A DNA stretch of 64,000 bases from NCBI RefSeq assembly GCF_030680185.1, contig NZ_JAUXVZ010000027.1, forward strand, positions 1-64,000. The letters are read 5' to 3'. The notes below the pieces were generated by a model, which was not told the origin of the DNA, did no database searches, and saw only the letters and a list, made by a program, of their open reading frames with translations. A program made the position numbers and the translations under genes. This DNA comes from Phenylobacterium sp. (GTDB taxonomy: Bacteria; Pseudomonadota; Alphaproteobacteria; Caulobacterales; Caulobacteraceae). Positions 34,283-43,060 of the stretch are shown here, in pieces (within the stretch, counting starts at the first letter, position 1; the number at the start of each line of letters is the position of its first letter).

Positions 34283-37132
34283 ATGTTTGGAACTATGCAG
34301 CTTTGGGGCGACGGCGTCGGACCGAAGTTCGACGCCGAATCTCTGCGTCCGACGCTCCGGCGAATGGCGCAGGCCGCCCGGGCGCATTTCGCCGCCCATT
34401 CCGTCGAAATCGTTCTGCACGACGGGGATGACGCGTTCCGTTGCGGCGAAGACGGCGTTCTTCAACTGGTCCTGGACGCCGGCCCCGAGGTGCTTTTCGC
34501 AGAGCCCCTATGGTCGGTTTCGAAAAGGCGGAACGCCGAACTCGGTTTTGAAGGGGCGGATCTGGCGGCGAGCGCGCCGGTCCGGTTCACCGCCCAGGGC
34601 CTCCGCGGCCGCTTGACTATCTTTGCGTCATCCCGCCCCCGCGACGAGGCTCTGGCGGAGATCCTGGCCGATCTGGCCGACGGCGTCGCCACCACGGCCG
34701 AGCGGCTTTACGCCGCCAGCCGCCAGGATCAGGCCCGGGCCGAAGCCGGCGCCGCCGAACAGCTCCTGCTCAACATGATGGCTTCGGCGCCGGTCGCCCT
34801 GGCCGTCACGGACCGCGATCTGCGGCTGATGCATGCCAGCCCTCGATGGAGCCAGGAGCTTGGCCTCGAGGGCCAGGGCGTAATCGGCCGGCCGATGGCC
34901 GAGCTTCTGCCGGACGTCGCCGCGCGCTGGGGTGAACGCATCGAGGCCTGCCTCGAAGGCGACACGCTGAAGGCCGACCGGATCCGGTTCGCCACCGCGG
35001 ATGGCCGGCATATCTGGGCGCGGGTCGAGGTCACGCCGTGGCGCGATCCGCAGGGCCAGATCGGCGGTCTGCTGTTCCTGTCCCAGGATATATCCGATCT
35101 GGTGGAGGCCCTGGACCGGGCGCAGCGTTCAGAACAGCGCATGCGCGTGGCCATGGCGCTCTCGGAAATCCACGTCTACGAGATCGACTACCAGGCCCGG
35201 GAGCTGTTGAAGATCGGCGCCGAGGACACCTTCTTCGACAAGCCGCTGACCTATGCCGACCTGTACGCCGATGTCTGGTCGAGCGTGCTGCCGGAGGACC
35301 GACCCGCGGCCAAGGTGGTCTGGGACCGGCACCAGGCCACCGGCGAGCCCTTCCGGGTCGAGTACCGCGTCAATCGCACCGACGGAAAGGAAGTCTGGGC
35401 CTTCTCCACCTCGGAGCTGATATCCGACAGCCAGGGGCGGCCGCAGCGCCTGATTGGGGCCCTGCAGAACATCACCGCCCGCAAGGTCGCCGAAGCGGAG
35501 ATGGCCCGGGCCCGGGACGACGCCGAAGCCGCCAACCGCGCCAAGAGCGAATTCCTGGCCAATATGAGCCACGAGATCCGCACCCCCATGAACGGGGTGA
35601 TCGGCATGAACTCCCTTCTGCTGCGCAGCACCCTGGCGCCAGAGCAGCGCAAGTTCGCCGAGGCGGTTCAGAGCTCGGCCGAAAGCCTGCTGGCGATCAT
35701 CAACGACATTCTCGATGTCTCCAAACTTGAGGCCGGCAAGGTCGATCTGGAGGCCATCGACTTTGATCTCACCGACCTCGTGGAGAATGTGGCCGAGTTG
35801 CTCGCCCCCAGGGCGGCCGAGAAGAACCTGGAGATCGCCTGCTATCTGGACGACGGCGCGCAGGGTGGCTTTACCGGCGACCCCACCCGCCTGCGCCAGA
35901 TTTTGCTGAACTTGGCGGCCAACGCGGTGAAGTTTACCGAACGCGGCTTCGTCGCCATCGAGGTCAAGTCCGAGGACCTGTCTCAGGGGCGTCGGCAGCT
36001 TCGCTTCGAGGTGGCCGACACCGGTCCTGGCCTCAGCCGCGAGGCGAAGGTCGGCCTGTTTCAGAAGTTCCATCAGGCCGACGGCTCCATCACCCGCAAG
36101 TACGGCGGCACGGGTCTCGGACTCTCGATCTGCCGGCAACTGGTCGAACTGATGGGGGGGCGGATCGGGGTGAGCGACCGGCCAGGTGGCGGTTGCGTCT
36201 TCTGGGTCGAGCTTGAGCTCAGCCCGGCCGCGGCGCCGCGCGCCGTACCTGCTCAGCCCTGCATGCTGGATGGCGTGCGAGTGCTGGTGGTCGACGATAT
36301 CGATCTCAATCGGCACATCTTCCGTCGTCAGCTCGAGGCGGAAGGCGCGTTGATCACCGAGGCCGAAGGGGGCCGCGAAGCTCTGGCTCTCATGGCGAAG
36401 GCCCGCGACGATGGCGCCCCTTTCGACATCCTGCTGCTCGACCACATGATGCCTGGCATGGCCGGGGACGAGGTGGCCAGAGCCGTCCGCGCCGCTGGCG
36501 GGGCCGATCAGCCGCGGATCGTCATGGCGTCGTCCATGGGCGCCCCCAGCCGCACCGAACTGGAGACCTGGCCGGCCCTGGACGCCTTCCTGACCAAGCC
36601 CGTCCGCCATCACGTCCTCACCGAATGCCTGGGGCGCATGGCGCTGTCATCTCGCCCAGGCCCAGCCTCCGCGCCCGCTGCGCCTGAGGCGGTTGTCACC
36701 CTGCCGCCCGAGCCGGACGCGCCGGCGGCCCGGATCCTTCTGGTGGAGGACAACGAGATCAACACCCTGCTCACCAAGACGCTTCTGAGTGAGATCGGCT
36801 GCCATGTGGACTGTGTTGTGAACGGCGCCCTGGCCGTCGCCGCGGTCGAGGCCGAGACCTATGATCTGATCCTGATGGACATGCAGATGCCGGTGATGGA
36901 CGGGCTGGAGGCCACCCGCCGCATCCGCACCGTCGAGGGGCCGGCAGGTCGAACCCCCATCATCGCCATGACGGCCAACGCCATGCAGTCCGATCAGGAT
37001 GCCTGTTTCGCCGCCGGCATGGACGATTTCGTGTCCAAGCCGATCCAGCCGTCGGCCTTTCTCAAGACCGTCGAACGCAACCTGTCGCCGCAGGAAACGC
37101 CGTCCACGGAACTTGAGGGTTCCGCCGCCTGA
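34283..37132 (+). CDS. hybrid sensor histidine kinase with two PAS and two receiver domains
   Basis: 949-residue soluble protein; no transmembrane helix. A unique N-terminal region (1-150) precedes PAS domains near 160-275 and 285-405 (the latter with the WAFSTSELI...[13 protein letters not shown] end). HisKA has [17 protein letters not shown] (His430). The HATPase has N-box [21 protein letters not shown] and G-box DTGPGLS. Two REC domains follow with phospho-acceptors Asp720 ([10 protein letters not shown]) and Asp866 ([11 protein letters not shown]). It probably senses a cytoplasmic cue and passes phosphate to an unlinked phosphotransfer protein. Output unknown. Confidence 0.93.
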   Translation: MFGTMQLWGDGVGPKFDAESLRPTLRRMAQAARAHFAAHSVEIVLHDGDDAFRCGEDGVLQLVLDAGPEVLFAEPLWSVSKRRNAELGFEGADLAASAPVRFTAQGLRGRLTIFASSRPRDEALAEILADLADGVATTAERLYAASRQDQARAEAGAAEQLLLNMMASAPVALAVTDRDLRLMHASPRWSQELGLEGQGVIGRPMAELLPDVAARWGERIEACLEGDTLKADRIRFATADGRHIWARVEVTPWRDPQGQIGGLLFLSQDISDLVEALDRAQRSEQRMRVAMALSEIHVYEIDYQARELLKIGAEDTFFDKPLTYADLYADVWSSVLPEDRPAAKVVWDRHQATGEPFRVEYRVNRTDGKEVWAFSTSELISDSQGRPQRLIGALQNITARKVAEAEMARARDDAEAANRAKSEFLANMSHEIRTPMNGVIGMNSLLLRSTLAPEQRKFAEAVQSSAESLLAIINDILDVSKLEAGKVDLEAIDFDLTDLVENVAELLAPRAAEKNLEIACYLDDGAQGGFTGDPTRLRQILLNLAANAVKFTERGFVAIEVKSEDLSQGRRQLRFEVADTGPGLSREAKVGLFQKFHQADGSITRKYGGTGLGLSICRQLVELMGGRIGVSDRPGGGCVFWVELELSPAAAPRAVPAQPCMLDGVRVLVVDDIDLNRHIFRRQLEAEGALITEAEGGREALALMAKARDDGAPFDILLLDHMMPGMAGDEVARAVRAAGGADQPRIVMASSMGAPSRTELETWPALDAFLTKPVRHHVLTECLGRMALSSRPGPASAPAAPEAVVTLPPEPDAPAARILLVEDNEINTLLTKTLLSEIGCHVDCVVNGALAVAAVEAETYDLILMDMQMPVMDGLEATRRIRTVEGPAGRTPIIAMTANAMQSDQDACFAAGMDDFVSKPIQPSAFLKTVERNLSPQETPSTELEGSAA

Positions 37133-37181
37133 GGCCCAGGGCTAAGGGGGAGGCTCATCTCCGCCGAGGCGCGTCGCATCC

Positions 37182-38147
37182 ATGTTGAAATTCATCGCCC
37201 TGGGTCTCGGCGTGCTGCTCGTGGCCTGGATCGGGCTGGGCCTGGCCATCGAGGCGGCTTTCGCCCCGAAGAGCCTGCGGGGCGAGATGGTCAACCTCGG
37301 CGATCGGCGCCTGCGGCTGGTGTGCGAGGGTCCGGAAACGGGGCCCCTGGTCTGGCTGGAGGCGGGCGCCTTCGGGTTCTCCGCCGACTTCGCCGACCTG
37401 CAGGCCACCCTGGCGCGGGAGGGCTTCCGCGCCTGCGCCTATGACCGGGCGGGCCTGGGATTCTCCGACCCTGGCCCTTGGCCGCGGGACAGTGAGGCCA
37501 TCGTAAGCGACCTTGATCAGCTGATGACGCAAGCCGGCGTCACAAGGCCGGCGATCCTGGTGGGCCACTCCATGGGCGGCCAGCACGTCCGCCTGTTCGC
37601 CGTGCGCCATCCCGAGCGGGTGGCCGGTGTGGTCCTGCTGGACGCCGCCACCCCTGAGGCGGTCGAGATCCCCATGGTTTGGCGGTTCGTCGCCACCTTC
37701 GGCCGTCTGTCGCAAGGGGTCGCCCTGCTCACCAGTGCGGGCCTGGCCAAGCCGCTCTTCTTCCTCGGGGATCGGATCGGCCTCAGCGGGCCGGCGGTGC
37801 GCGAGAAGCAGGCGGCGTTCGTGTCCGGCCGCCATGCGCGTAACGCCGCCAATGAAGCCGCCCATTGGCTGGAAAGCGCAAGGATGACGCGCGCGGCGGG
37901 ACAGCTCGATCCGGCCTGGCCGGTGGCGGTGGTCACCGCCGGCCCTTCGGCCCGCATCCGCGACAGCGCCTGGGCGGACGCGCGCTTGGCGCCCGTCGAG
38001 GCGTCGCAGCATGGCAGCTATGCGGCGGTGTCCGCCGCTGGCCACGCCACCTTGCTTTCGCACGCCCACAATGCCGAGATCGTGGCGGCGGTGAAGCGGG
38101 TCAGCGCCAGCCTTGACCAGACGCCTGCCAATGGGGCGGCCAATTAG
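37182..38147 (+). CDS. alpha/beta hydrolase, membrane-anchored or secreted
   Basis: 321 residues with an N-terminal hydrophobic helix (residues 5-27). The fold shows the oxyanion strand LVWLEAGAFGFSADF, YDRAGLGFSDPG, nucleophile elbow GHSMGG with Ser, and late His in SAAGHATLLSHAHN. Esterase, lipase or haloalkane-type activity cannot be separated. The stop overlaps the opposing metal-hydrolase stop by four bases. Confidence 0.83.
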   Translation: MLKFIALGLGVLLVAWIGLGLAIEAAFAPKSLRGEMVNLGDRRLRLVCEGPETGPLVWLEAGAFGFSADFADLQATLAREGFRACAYDRAGLGFSDPGPWPRDSEAIVSDLDQLMTQAGVTRPAILVGHSMGGQHVRLFAVRHPERVAGVVLLDAATPEAVEIPMVWRFVATFGRLSQGVALLTSAGLAKPLFFLGDRIGLSGPAVREKQAAFVSGRHARNAANEAAHWLESARMTRAAGQLDPAWPVAVVTAGPSARIRDSAWADARLAPVEASQHGSYAAVSAAGHATLLSHAHNAEIVAAVKRVSASLDQTPANGAAN

Positions 38148-38998
38148 GCGGCTTTCAGGGCCGCATCGTCGAACTCGGCCTTCCAGGCTGCGATCGTGGG
38201 GCCGGTCGACTTCTGATCCCAGGGATGGAAGCCTGGGCGGTACCAGGCCAGGTAGGTCTTCCAGCCCCGGCGGAAGAGGCCAGGTCTGATCCAGACAAAC
38301 TGCTTCACGGCCTTGAGCGCGGCCTGCGGCGTATAGCCGTCGGCCTCCAACAATCGGGCGGCGTAGCGGCTGATGTTGCGGGTGAACATCACCGTGATCA
38401 GCGCCATGGCGATGCAGCGGCGGCGATAGCGCAGGAGGGGCGACCAGTCCTGGGTGGCGGCCATGAAGACGTCGAAGGCGACCGCCTTGTGCTCGGTCTC
38501 TTCCAGGGCGTGCCAGCGCCAGAGCCGTTCAATGGCCGGGTCGGTCTTCTGGAACAGCTCGTCCCGGTGGCGGATGTGCACCTCGGCCATCATGGCTGTG
38601 AAGTGCTCCAGGGCGATGGTCGAGATGAGCATGGCCATGGGGCCGCGGCTCCGGCTGAAGGCCACTCGTTCGCGCACCCGGGCTTCAATCTCAGCGACCG
38701 GATAGCGTTCGCGATCGATCAGTTGGTTGAGGCTGTGATGCTCCCGCGAATGGATCGCCTCCTGGGCGATGAAGCCGCGCACGTCCTCGGCAAGCTTACC
38801 CGAGACCCGGTCGCGATAGTGGCGCACCGCGTCCATGAACAGCCGCTCGCCATCGGGGAAAGTCAGCGACAGGGCGTTGAACACCGCCGTGGCGACCGGA
38901 TCGCCATCCAGCCAATGGCCGGAATTGGTGAGGCTGGCGTCGAAATGGATGTCGCGGGGGCTCACCTCGACATCGGCGGGCGTGGTCTTGCGCGTCAT
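38144..38998 (-). CDS. predicted metal-dependent hydrolase (PF10118 family)
   Basis: 284 residues. Ferritin-like helical protein with conserved ligand pairs: EAIHSREHH, IALEHFTAM and ALEETEHKAVAFDV. The family is called metal-dependent hydrolase, but the activity is poorly defined. It is divergently transcribed from a TetR regulator, which likely controls it. Confidence 0.82.
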   Translation of the reverse strand: MTRKTTPADVEVSPRDIHFDASLTNSGHWLDGDPVATAVFNALSLTFPDGERLFMDAVRHYRDRVSGKLAEDVRGFIAQEAIHSREHHSLNQLIDRERYPVAEIEARVRERVAFSRSRGPMAMLISTIALEHFTAMMAEVHIRHRDELFQKTDPAIERLWRWHALEETEHKAVAFDVFMAATQDWSPLLRYRRRCIAMALITVMFTRNISRYAARLLEADGYTPQAALKAVKQFVWIRPGLFRRGWKTYLAWYRPGFHPWDQKSTGPTIAAWKAEFDDAALKAA

Positions 38999-39052
38999 GG
39001 CGTGATCCTGTGGAACAGGGGTGTTCGTCCCCCTGCGGCTTGTTCGGGCTCC

Positions 39053-39080
39053 AAGTTAGAGTTACCTACAAAAATGTCAA
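39053..39080 (-). promoter_or_regulatory. promoter of metal-hydrolase gene overlapping tetR start
   Basis: On the minus strand TTGACA (39075-39080), a 16-base spacer and TAACTT (39053-39058) fit a housekeeping promoter. The -35 box overlaps the tetR start codon, and the spacer contains TTAG-N6-CTAC, a possible TetR operator at 39056-39069. Repressor binding here would affect both genes. Confidence 0.5.
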
Positions 39081-39670
39081 TAGAGTCTGCCCGCCGTGTG
39101 CGCCGCTCGCCAGAAGCGGCCCGTGAGAACATCCTGCAGTCGGCCGAGCGCCTGCTGCTGGAGCGGGGGCCGCAGGGACTGAAGCTGGTGGAGGTGGCCC
39201 AGGGCGCTGGCGTCTCCCATGCCACGGTCCTGCACCACTTCGGCTCCATCGACGGTGTTCAGACCGCCCTGGCCGAGGCCATGATCCGTCAATTGGTGGC
39301 CCGCGTTCTGGAGGCTGAGCGACCCGACGATCCGGAGGCGCAGCTGGAGGGGGTCGGGCAGGTCCTGTTCGATGCGTTCGAGTCGGCCGGCGGCGCCCGC
39401 CTGGCCGCCTGGCTGGAACTGACCGGCGAGACCCGCCGCCTGACCCTGGTGCGCGAAGCCGTCGCCGAGGTCATTTCCGGTCCCATGGCCCAGAAGGGGG
39501 TCGATCCTGAGCGGGCGACCAACCTGATCCTGGTGGCCGTCTCGCTCGCCATGGGGGTCGGCCTGATCGGTCGGTCGCTGGCCGAACTGGTGGGGCGTCC
39601 GCCTGAAACCACTCGAGAGGCGGCGCTCGCCTTCCTCAAGACCGGTCTGGCCGCAGCGATAAAGACCTAG
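39074..39670 (+). CDS. TetR-family transcriptional regulator
   Basis: 198 residues. The N-terminal helix-turn-helix is RENILQSAERLLLERG, then LKLVEVAQGAGVSHATVLHHFGS (about 19-62), followed by a helical ligand domain. ATG 39074 is used; the same frame stays open far upstream, but that is antisense to the metal-hydrolase gene. It probably represses the divergent gene and itself through the 75-base intergenic region. Ligand unknown, perhaps a lipid or acyl-CoA. Confidence 0.88.
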   Translation: MSIESARRVRRSPEAARENILQSAERLLLERGPQGLKLVEVAQGAGVSHATVLHHFGSIDGVQTALAEAMIRQLVARVLEAERPDDPEAQLEGVGQVLFDAFESAGGARLAAWLELTGETRRLTLVREAVAEVISGPMAQKGVDPERATNLILVAVSLAMGVGLIGRSLAELVGRPPETTREAALAFLKTGLAAAIKT

Positions 39671-39699
39671 GGCCGGGCGGGCAGGAGCGCCGCCCGGCC
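39671..39699. terminator. bidirectional terminator between tetR and phoH-like genes
   Basis: GGCCGGGCGG/CCGCCCGGCC, a perfect 10-bp stem with a nine-base loop, immediately after the tetR stop and nine bases before the convergent phoH-like stop. Confidence 0.65.
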
Positions 39700-39707
39700 G
39701 CAGGACC

Positions 39708-40469
39708 TCAGAGGACGCCCAGCATTTCGGCCACCAGCGGGTGGCGGACGATGTCGCGATCCTTCAGGCGCACCACGGCGATGTTGCCGACGGTGTCCAG
39801 CTTCTCGGCCACCGGCCCCAGCCCTGAGAGCTCCGGCAGCAGGTCAGACTGAGCCGGGTCGCCGGTGACCACCATGGTGGAGTGCCAGCCCAGGCGGGTG
39901 AGCAGCATCTTGAGCTGCACATAGGTGCAGTTCTGCGCTTCATCGATGACCACGAAGGCGTTGTTCAGGGTGCGGCCGCGCATGAAGCCCACCGGCGCGA
40001 TCTCGATGGCGCCCTCGGCCATCAGCGAGCGGACCCGCTTCATCGACAGGCGGTCGGACAGAGCGTCATAGAGGGGCCGGAGATAGGGGGCGAGCTTGTC
40101 CTCCATCTCGCCGGGCAGGAAGCCGATGGATTCGCCGGCCTCCACCGCCGGGCGCGACAGCACGATGCGGCCCACGCGCCCAGCCTCCAGGGCTTCGACC
40201 GCCTTGGCGATGGCCAGATAGGTCTTGCCGGTGCCGGCCGGACCCAGGGCCAGGACCAAGTTCTTGGCGTCGATGGCGGCGATCAGCTCCTCCTGGCCTG
40301 GGGACTTGGCCTTGATCGTTTTCAGATAGCCCTGCTCACGGCCCTCCTCGGCCACGCCCAGCGGCGACCAGCCGCGTTCAATGGGCAGGCGGCGGATTTT
40401 TGAATCATCGAACTGCTCAGCATCGAAGGCGCCTTCGCGCAGCTGTCGCTTCAGGGCTCGCTTGGTCAT
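39708..40469 (-). CDS. PhoH-like ATPase
   Basis: 253 residues. P-loop ATPase with Walker A GPAGTGKTYLA, the PhoH signature LSRPAVEAGESIGFLPGEMEDKLAPYLRPLYD, Walker B VIDEAQN and later MVVTGDPAQSDL. PhoH proteins are putative RNA-linked ATPases. No ybeY or ybeZ partner is adjacent, unlike the usual phoH-ybeY order. ATG 40469 is chosen because GGAGG lies seven bases upstream; the frame continues upstream through a terminator hairpin, which argues against the longer start. Confidence 0.9.
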   Translation of the reverse strand: MTKRALKRQLREGAFDAEQFDDSKIRRLPIERGWSPLGVAEEGREQGYLKTIKAKSPGQEELIAAIDAKNLVLALGPAGTGKTYLAIAKAVEALEAGRVGRIVLSRPAVEAGESIGFLPGEMEDKLAPYLRPLYDALSDRLSMKRVRSLMAEGAIEIAPVGFMRGRTLNNAFVVIDEAQNCTYVQLKMLLTRLGWHSTMVVTGDPAQSDLLPELSGLGPVAEKLDTVGNIAVVRLKDRDIVRHPLVAEMLGVL

Positions 40470-40794
40470 CAAAGCCTCCATAGGGGCATGAAAAAGGGGC
40501 GAGTCCTGCGCGGACCGCCCCTTGGGGAGGACGAAAAGAAGGAAGAGGGGCATGCGGCGCGCCCGATGGGCGGCCCGGACCCGACCGTGGCCGGGACAGC
40601 GGTTGCGGGGGGACCCCGCCAGGACCACAAACGCAGCGACATGCACTCCGTCCAACTCGAACCTGCGGACCGGAAGCCGGCCCGGCGGCGCGTCGAGAGC
40701 GGTATGATCGCCTCGAATCGCATCGCAACTATGATGCTAGCGTGATTAACGAAGGCTGAAGTGCGACGTTTTCGACAAGATGTGAGGTGTACGG
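40470..40794. other. 325-base divergent region without a gene
   Basis: Between the phoH-like and gamma-carbonic anhydrase genes. It holds the phoH-side terminator hairpin and GC-rich DNA read through by several non-coding open frames. The AT-richer end (40700-40790) probably contains both promoters. Confidence 0.5.
40490..40523 (-). terminator. terminator/attenuator in the leader of the phoH-like gene
   Basis: Minus-strand RNA: AAGGGGCG-GUCC stem pairs with GGAC-CGCCCCUU (one bulged base, five-base loop) followed by UUUUU. It is a textbook intrinsic terminator ending about 21 bases before the phoH-like start codon and just before its Shine-Dalgarno sequence. Either it attenuates phoH expression or it ends a separate short leader RNA. 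Confidence 0.65.
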
Positions 40795-41322
40795 ATGGCT
40801 GTCTATAACTTGGGCGATGTGGCTCCGGATCTGCCGCCGGAGGGTGAATACTGGATTGCCCCCACCGCTGCGGTGATGGGCAATGTGATTCTCAAGCAAA
40901 ACGCATCCGTCTGGTTCGGCGCGACCCTGCGGGGCGACAATGACCCCATCATCATCGGCGAAAACTCCAATATCCAGGACGGCTCAGTTCTTCATACCGA
41001 TGCGGGCTCGCCCTTGACCATTGGCCGCGATGTCACTGTCGGACACATGGTCATGCTTCATGGCTGCACCATCGGGGACAACAGCCTGGTGGGCATCGGC
41101 TCGATCATCCTGAACGGCGCGAAAATCGGGAAGAACTGCCTAATCGGCGCCAACTGCCTGATCACCGAGGGCAAGGAGATCCCGGACAACAGCCTGGTCA
41201 TGGGCGCGCCCGGCAAGGTGGTCCGCGAAGTCTCCGAGGGCCAGGCCCGCATCCTGACCGCGTCGGCCCACCACTATGTGGAGAACTGGAAGCGCTATCA
41301 TCGCGAGCTGCGGGCGGTCTGA
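40795..41322 (+). CDS. gamma-carbonic anhydrase family protein
   Basis: 175-residue left-handed beta-helix protein. Conserved metal ligands are His67 (DGSVLHTD), His84 and His89 ([10 protein letters not shown]). The hexapeptide repeats [21 protein letters not shown] and [23 protein letters not shown] are evident. It may act as carbonic anhydrase or a related YrdA-type protein. GAGGT precedes the ATG. Confidence 0.9.
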   Translation: MAVYNLGDVAPDLPPEGEYWIAPTAAVMGNVILKQNASVWFGATLRGDNDPIIIGENSNIQDGSVLHTDAGSPLTIGRDVTVGHMVMLHGCTIGDNSLVGIGSIILNGAKIGKNCLIGANCLITEGKEIPDNSLVMGAPGKVVREVSEGQARILTASAHHYVENWKRYHRELRAV

Positions 41323-41452
41323 TAGGCCGCGCCCGCGCCCGCCGCGGAGGCGATGGCGCAATCCGCATGCGCCAGGGCCTGATCCCCATTATGGTCTCGC
41401 TGGCTTGAACCGGCTCGCCCGAGCAGCGGCGAGCAAACCTCTGAGGTCCATC

Positions 41453-42070
41453 ATGAGATTTTCCCCCATCATCGCCGCTACGGCCATCCTGCTGGCGACG
41501 CCGGCCTTCGCCCAGGCGCCGGAGATGCCTGGCCAACCCGAGGCCGCCCGCGTTGCGGCCGGGACCTACAAGGTCGATCCTCACCACACCCAGGCGGTCT
41601 GGTCGGTGGATCACATGGGCTTTTCCACCCTCTATGGGATGTTTGGCGAGATGAGCGGCACGCTCACCCTCGATCCGGCCAATCTGTCGGCGGCGAAGCT
41701 GGCCATCGACATCCCGCTTTCGGGCCTGACGGTGACCTCCAGCGACTTCGCTACGCACCTGGCCTCGGCCGACTTCTTCGAGGTGGAAAAGTACCCCACG
41801 GGTCGCTTCGTTTCGACCTCGGTGGTTGCTGACGGGACCAAGGCCACCATCACCGGCGACCTGACCCTGAAGGGCGTGACCAAGCCTGTGGTGCTGGAGG
41901 CCGAGCTGATGGGCGCCGGCGCCAATCCGATGAGCCAGGCCCAGACGGTGGGCTTCACGGCGACCTCGACCATCAAGCGCAGCGACTTCAATCTCGGCTA
42001 TGCGGTCCCGGTGGTGTCCGATGAGGTGAAGCTGAAGATCACCGCGGCGTTCGAACGGGAAGCGAACTAG
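41453..42070 (+). CDS. YceI family periplasmic protein
   Basis: 205 residues. The signal peptide MRFSPIIAATAILLATPAFAQ is followed by the YceI lipocalin-like barrel: GTYKVDPHHTQAVWSVDHMGFSTLYGMF, then FFEVEKYPTGRF, ITGDLTLKGVTKPVVLEA and IKRSDFNLGYAVPVVSDEV. Members bind polyisoprenoids or amides in the periplasm. ATG 41453 has GAGG at good spacing; the frame continues upstream without a better start. Confidence 0.92.
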   Translation: MRFSPIIAATAILLATPAFAQAPEMPGQPEAARVAAGTYKVDPHHTQAVWSVDHMGFSTLYGMFGEMSGTLTLDPANLSAAKLAIDIPLSGLTVTSSDFATHLASADFFEVEKYPTGRFVSTSVVADGTKATITGDLTLKGVTKPVVLEAELMGAGANPMSQAQTVGFTATSTIKRSDFNLGYAVPVVSDEVKLKITAAFEREAN

Positions 42071-42216
42071 GACTGATCTGCCTCGGCCTTGCCGGGCCGG
42101 CGGGAGGCGTTGGCCCGAGGGGGCCGACGTCTCCGTTGTCGCCGGCGCTGCGGTGAGGCTTGACGGACGCAAGGGCGCCTTAGGGAAGGTCTTCAAAAGA
42201 CATAAGGGAGCGCGCC

Positions 42217-42999
42217 ATGGCCTATGAGTTCATCAAGGTGGAGCGGGAGGGGCCGGTGACTGTGGTCACCCTCAACCGTCCCGAGGTCATGAACGCGCTC
42301 CATTCCCCGGCGCACCATGAACTGCATGAGGCCTTCGACTCCTTCGCCGCCGATCCCGACCAGTGGGTGGCCATCGTCACCGGGGCCGGTGAGCGGGCCT
42401 TTTCCGCGGGCAACGATCTCAAGCATCAGGCGGGCGGCGGCGGCATGGGCCTGCCGCCTTCGGGATTTGCGGGGCTGACCGAACGCTTTGATCTCACCAA
42501 GCCGCTGATCGCGGCGGTCAATGGGGTGGCCATGGGCGGCGGTTTCGAGATCGCCCTGGCCTGCGACCTGATCATTGCGGCCGAGACCGCCACCTTCGCC
42601 TTGCCCGAGCCCCGCGTCGGCCTGGCGGCCCTGGCTGGCGGCCTGCATCGCCTTCCGCGCCAGATCGGCCAGAAGCAGGCGATGGGCATGATCCTCACCG
42701 GCCGGCGCGTGGCCGCCGCCGAGGGGCGCGAGCTGGGCTTCGTCAACGAAGTGGTCCCGGCCGCCGAACTGATGGACGCCGCCCGCCGCTGGGCGGCGCA
42801 GATCTGCGAGCTGTCGCCCATGTCGATCCGCGCCTCGAAGGAGGCGGTGTTCAAGGGTCTGGACGAACCCACCCTGCAGGCCGCCATGGCCGGTCAGATG
42901 CGCTATCCGGCGACTTCGGCCATGCTCCGGTCGGAGGACTTCAAGGAAGGCCCGATGGCCTTCGCCCAGAAGCGGCCGCCGCAATGGAAGGGCCGCTAG
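42217..42999 (+). CDS. enoyl-CoA hydratase/isomerase family protein
   Basis: 260-residue crotonase-fold enzyme. The oxyanion-hole motif is RAFSAGNDLKH and AAVNGVAMGGGFEIALACDLIIAAE, with the catalytic-loop LPEPRVGLAALAGGLHRLPRQIG. This is likely a 2-enoyl-CoA hydratase, but isomerase or hydrolase activity cannot be excluded. It is followed after 61 bases by a GMC oxidoreductase on the same strand. Confidence 0.9.
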   Translation: MAYEFIKVEREGPVTVVTLNRPEVMNALHSPAHHELHEAFDSFAADPDQWVAIVTGAGERAFSAGNDLKHQAGGGGMGLPPSGFAGLTERFDLTKPLIAAVNGVAMGGGFEIALACDLIIAAETATFALPEPRVGLAALAGGLHRLPRQIGQKQAMGMILTGRRVAAAEGRELGFVNEVVPAAELMDAARRWAAQICELSPMSIRASKEAVFKGLDEPTLQAAMAGQMRYPATSAMLRSEDFKEGPMAFAQKRPPQWKGR

Positions 43000-43060
43000 G
43001 GCCAGTTATTCAAGAGAACGGGCAGCCAGCCCGGCGTGAGTTTCAGGGGAGGCCGGTCAC

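Noticed and set aside
35129..36613. 494-codon open frame antisense to the histidine kinase
   Set aside because: Codon-position GC pattern follows the sense gene; protein is low-complexity and unrecognisable.
40470..40655. N-terminal extension of the PhoH-like protein (reading MPLFLLFVLPKGRSAQDSP)
   Set aside because: The extension is translated terminator sequence; GGAGG and ATG 40469 give the normal N-terminus.
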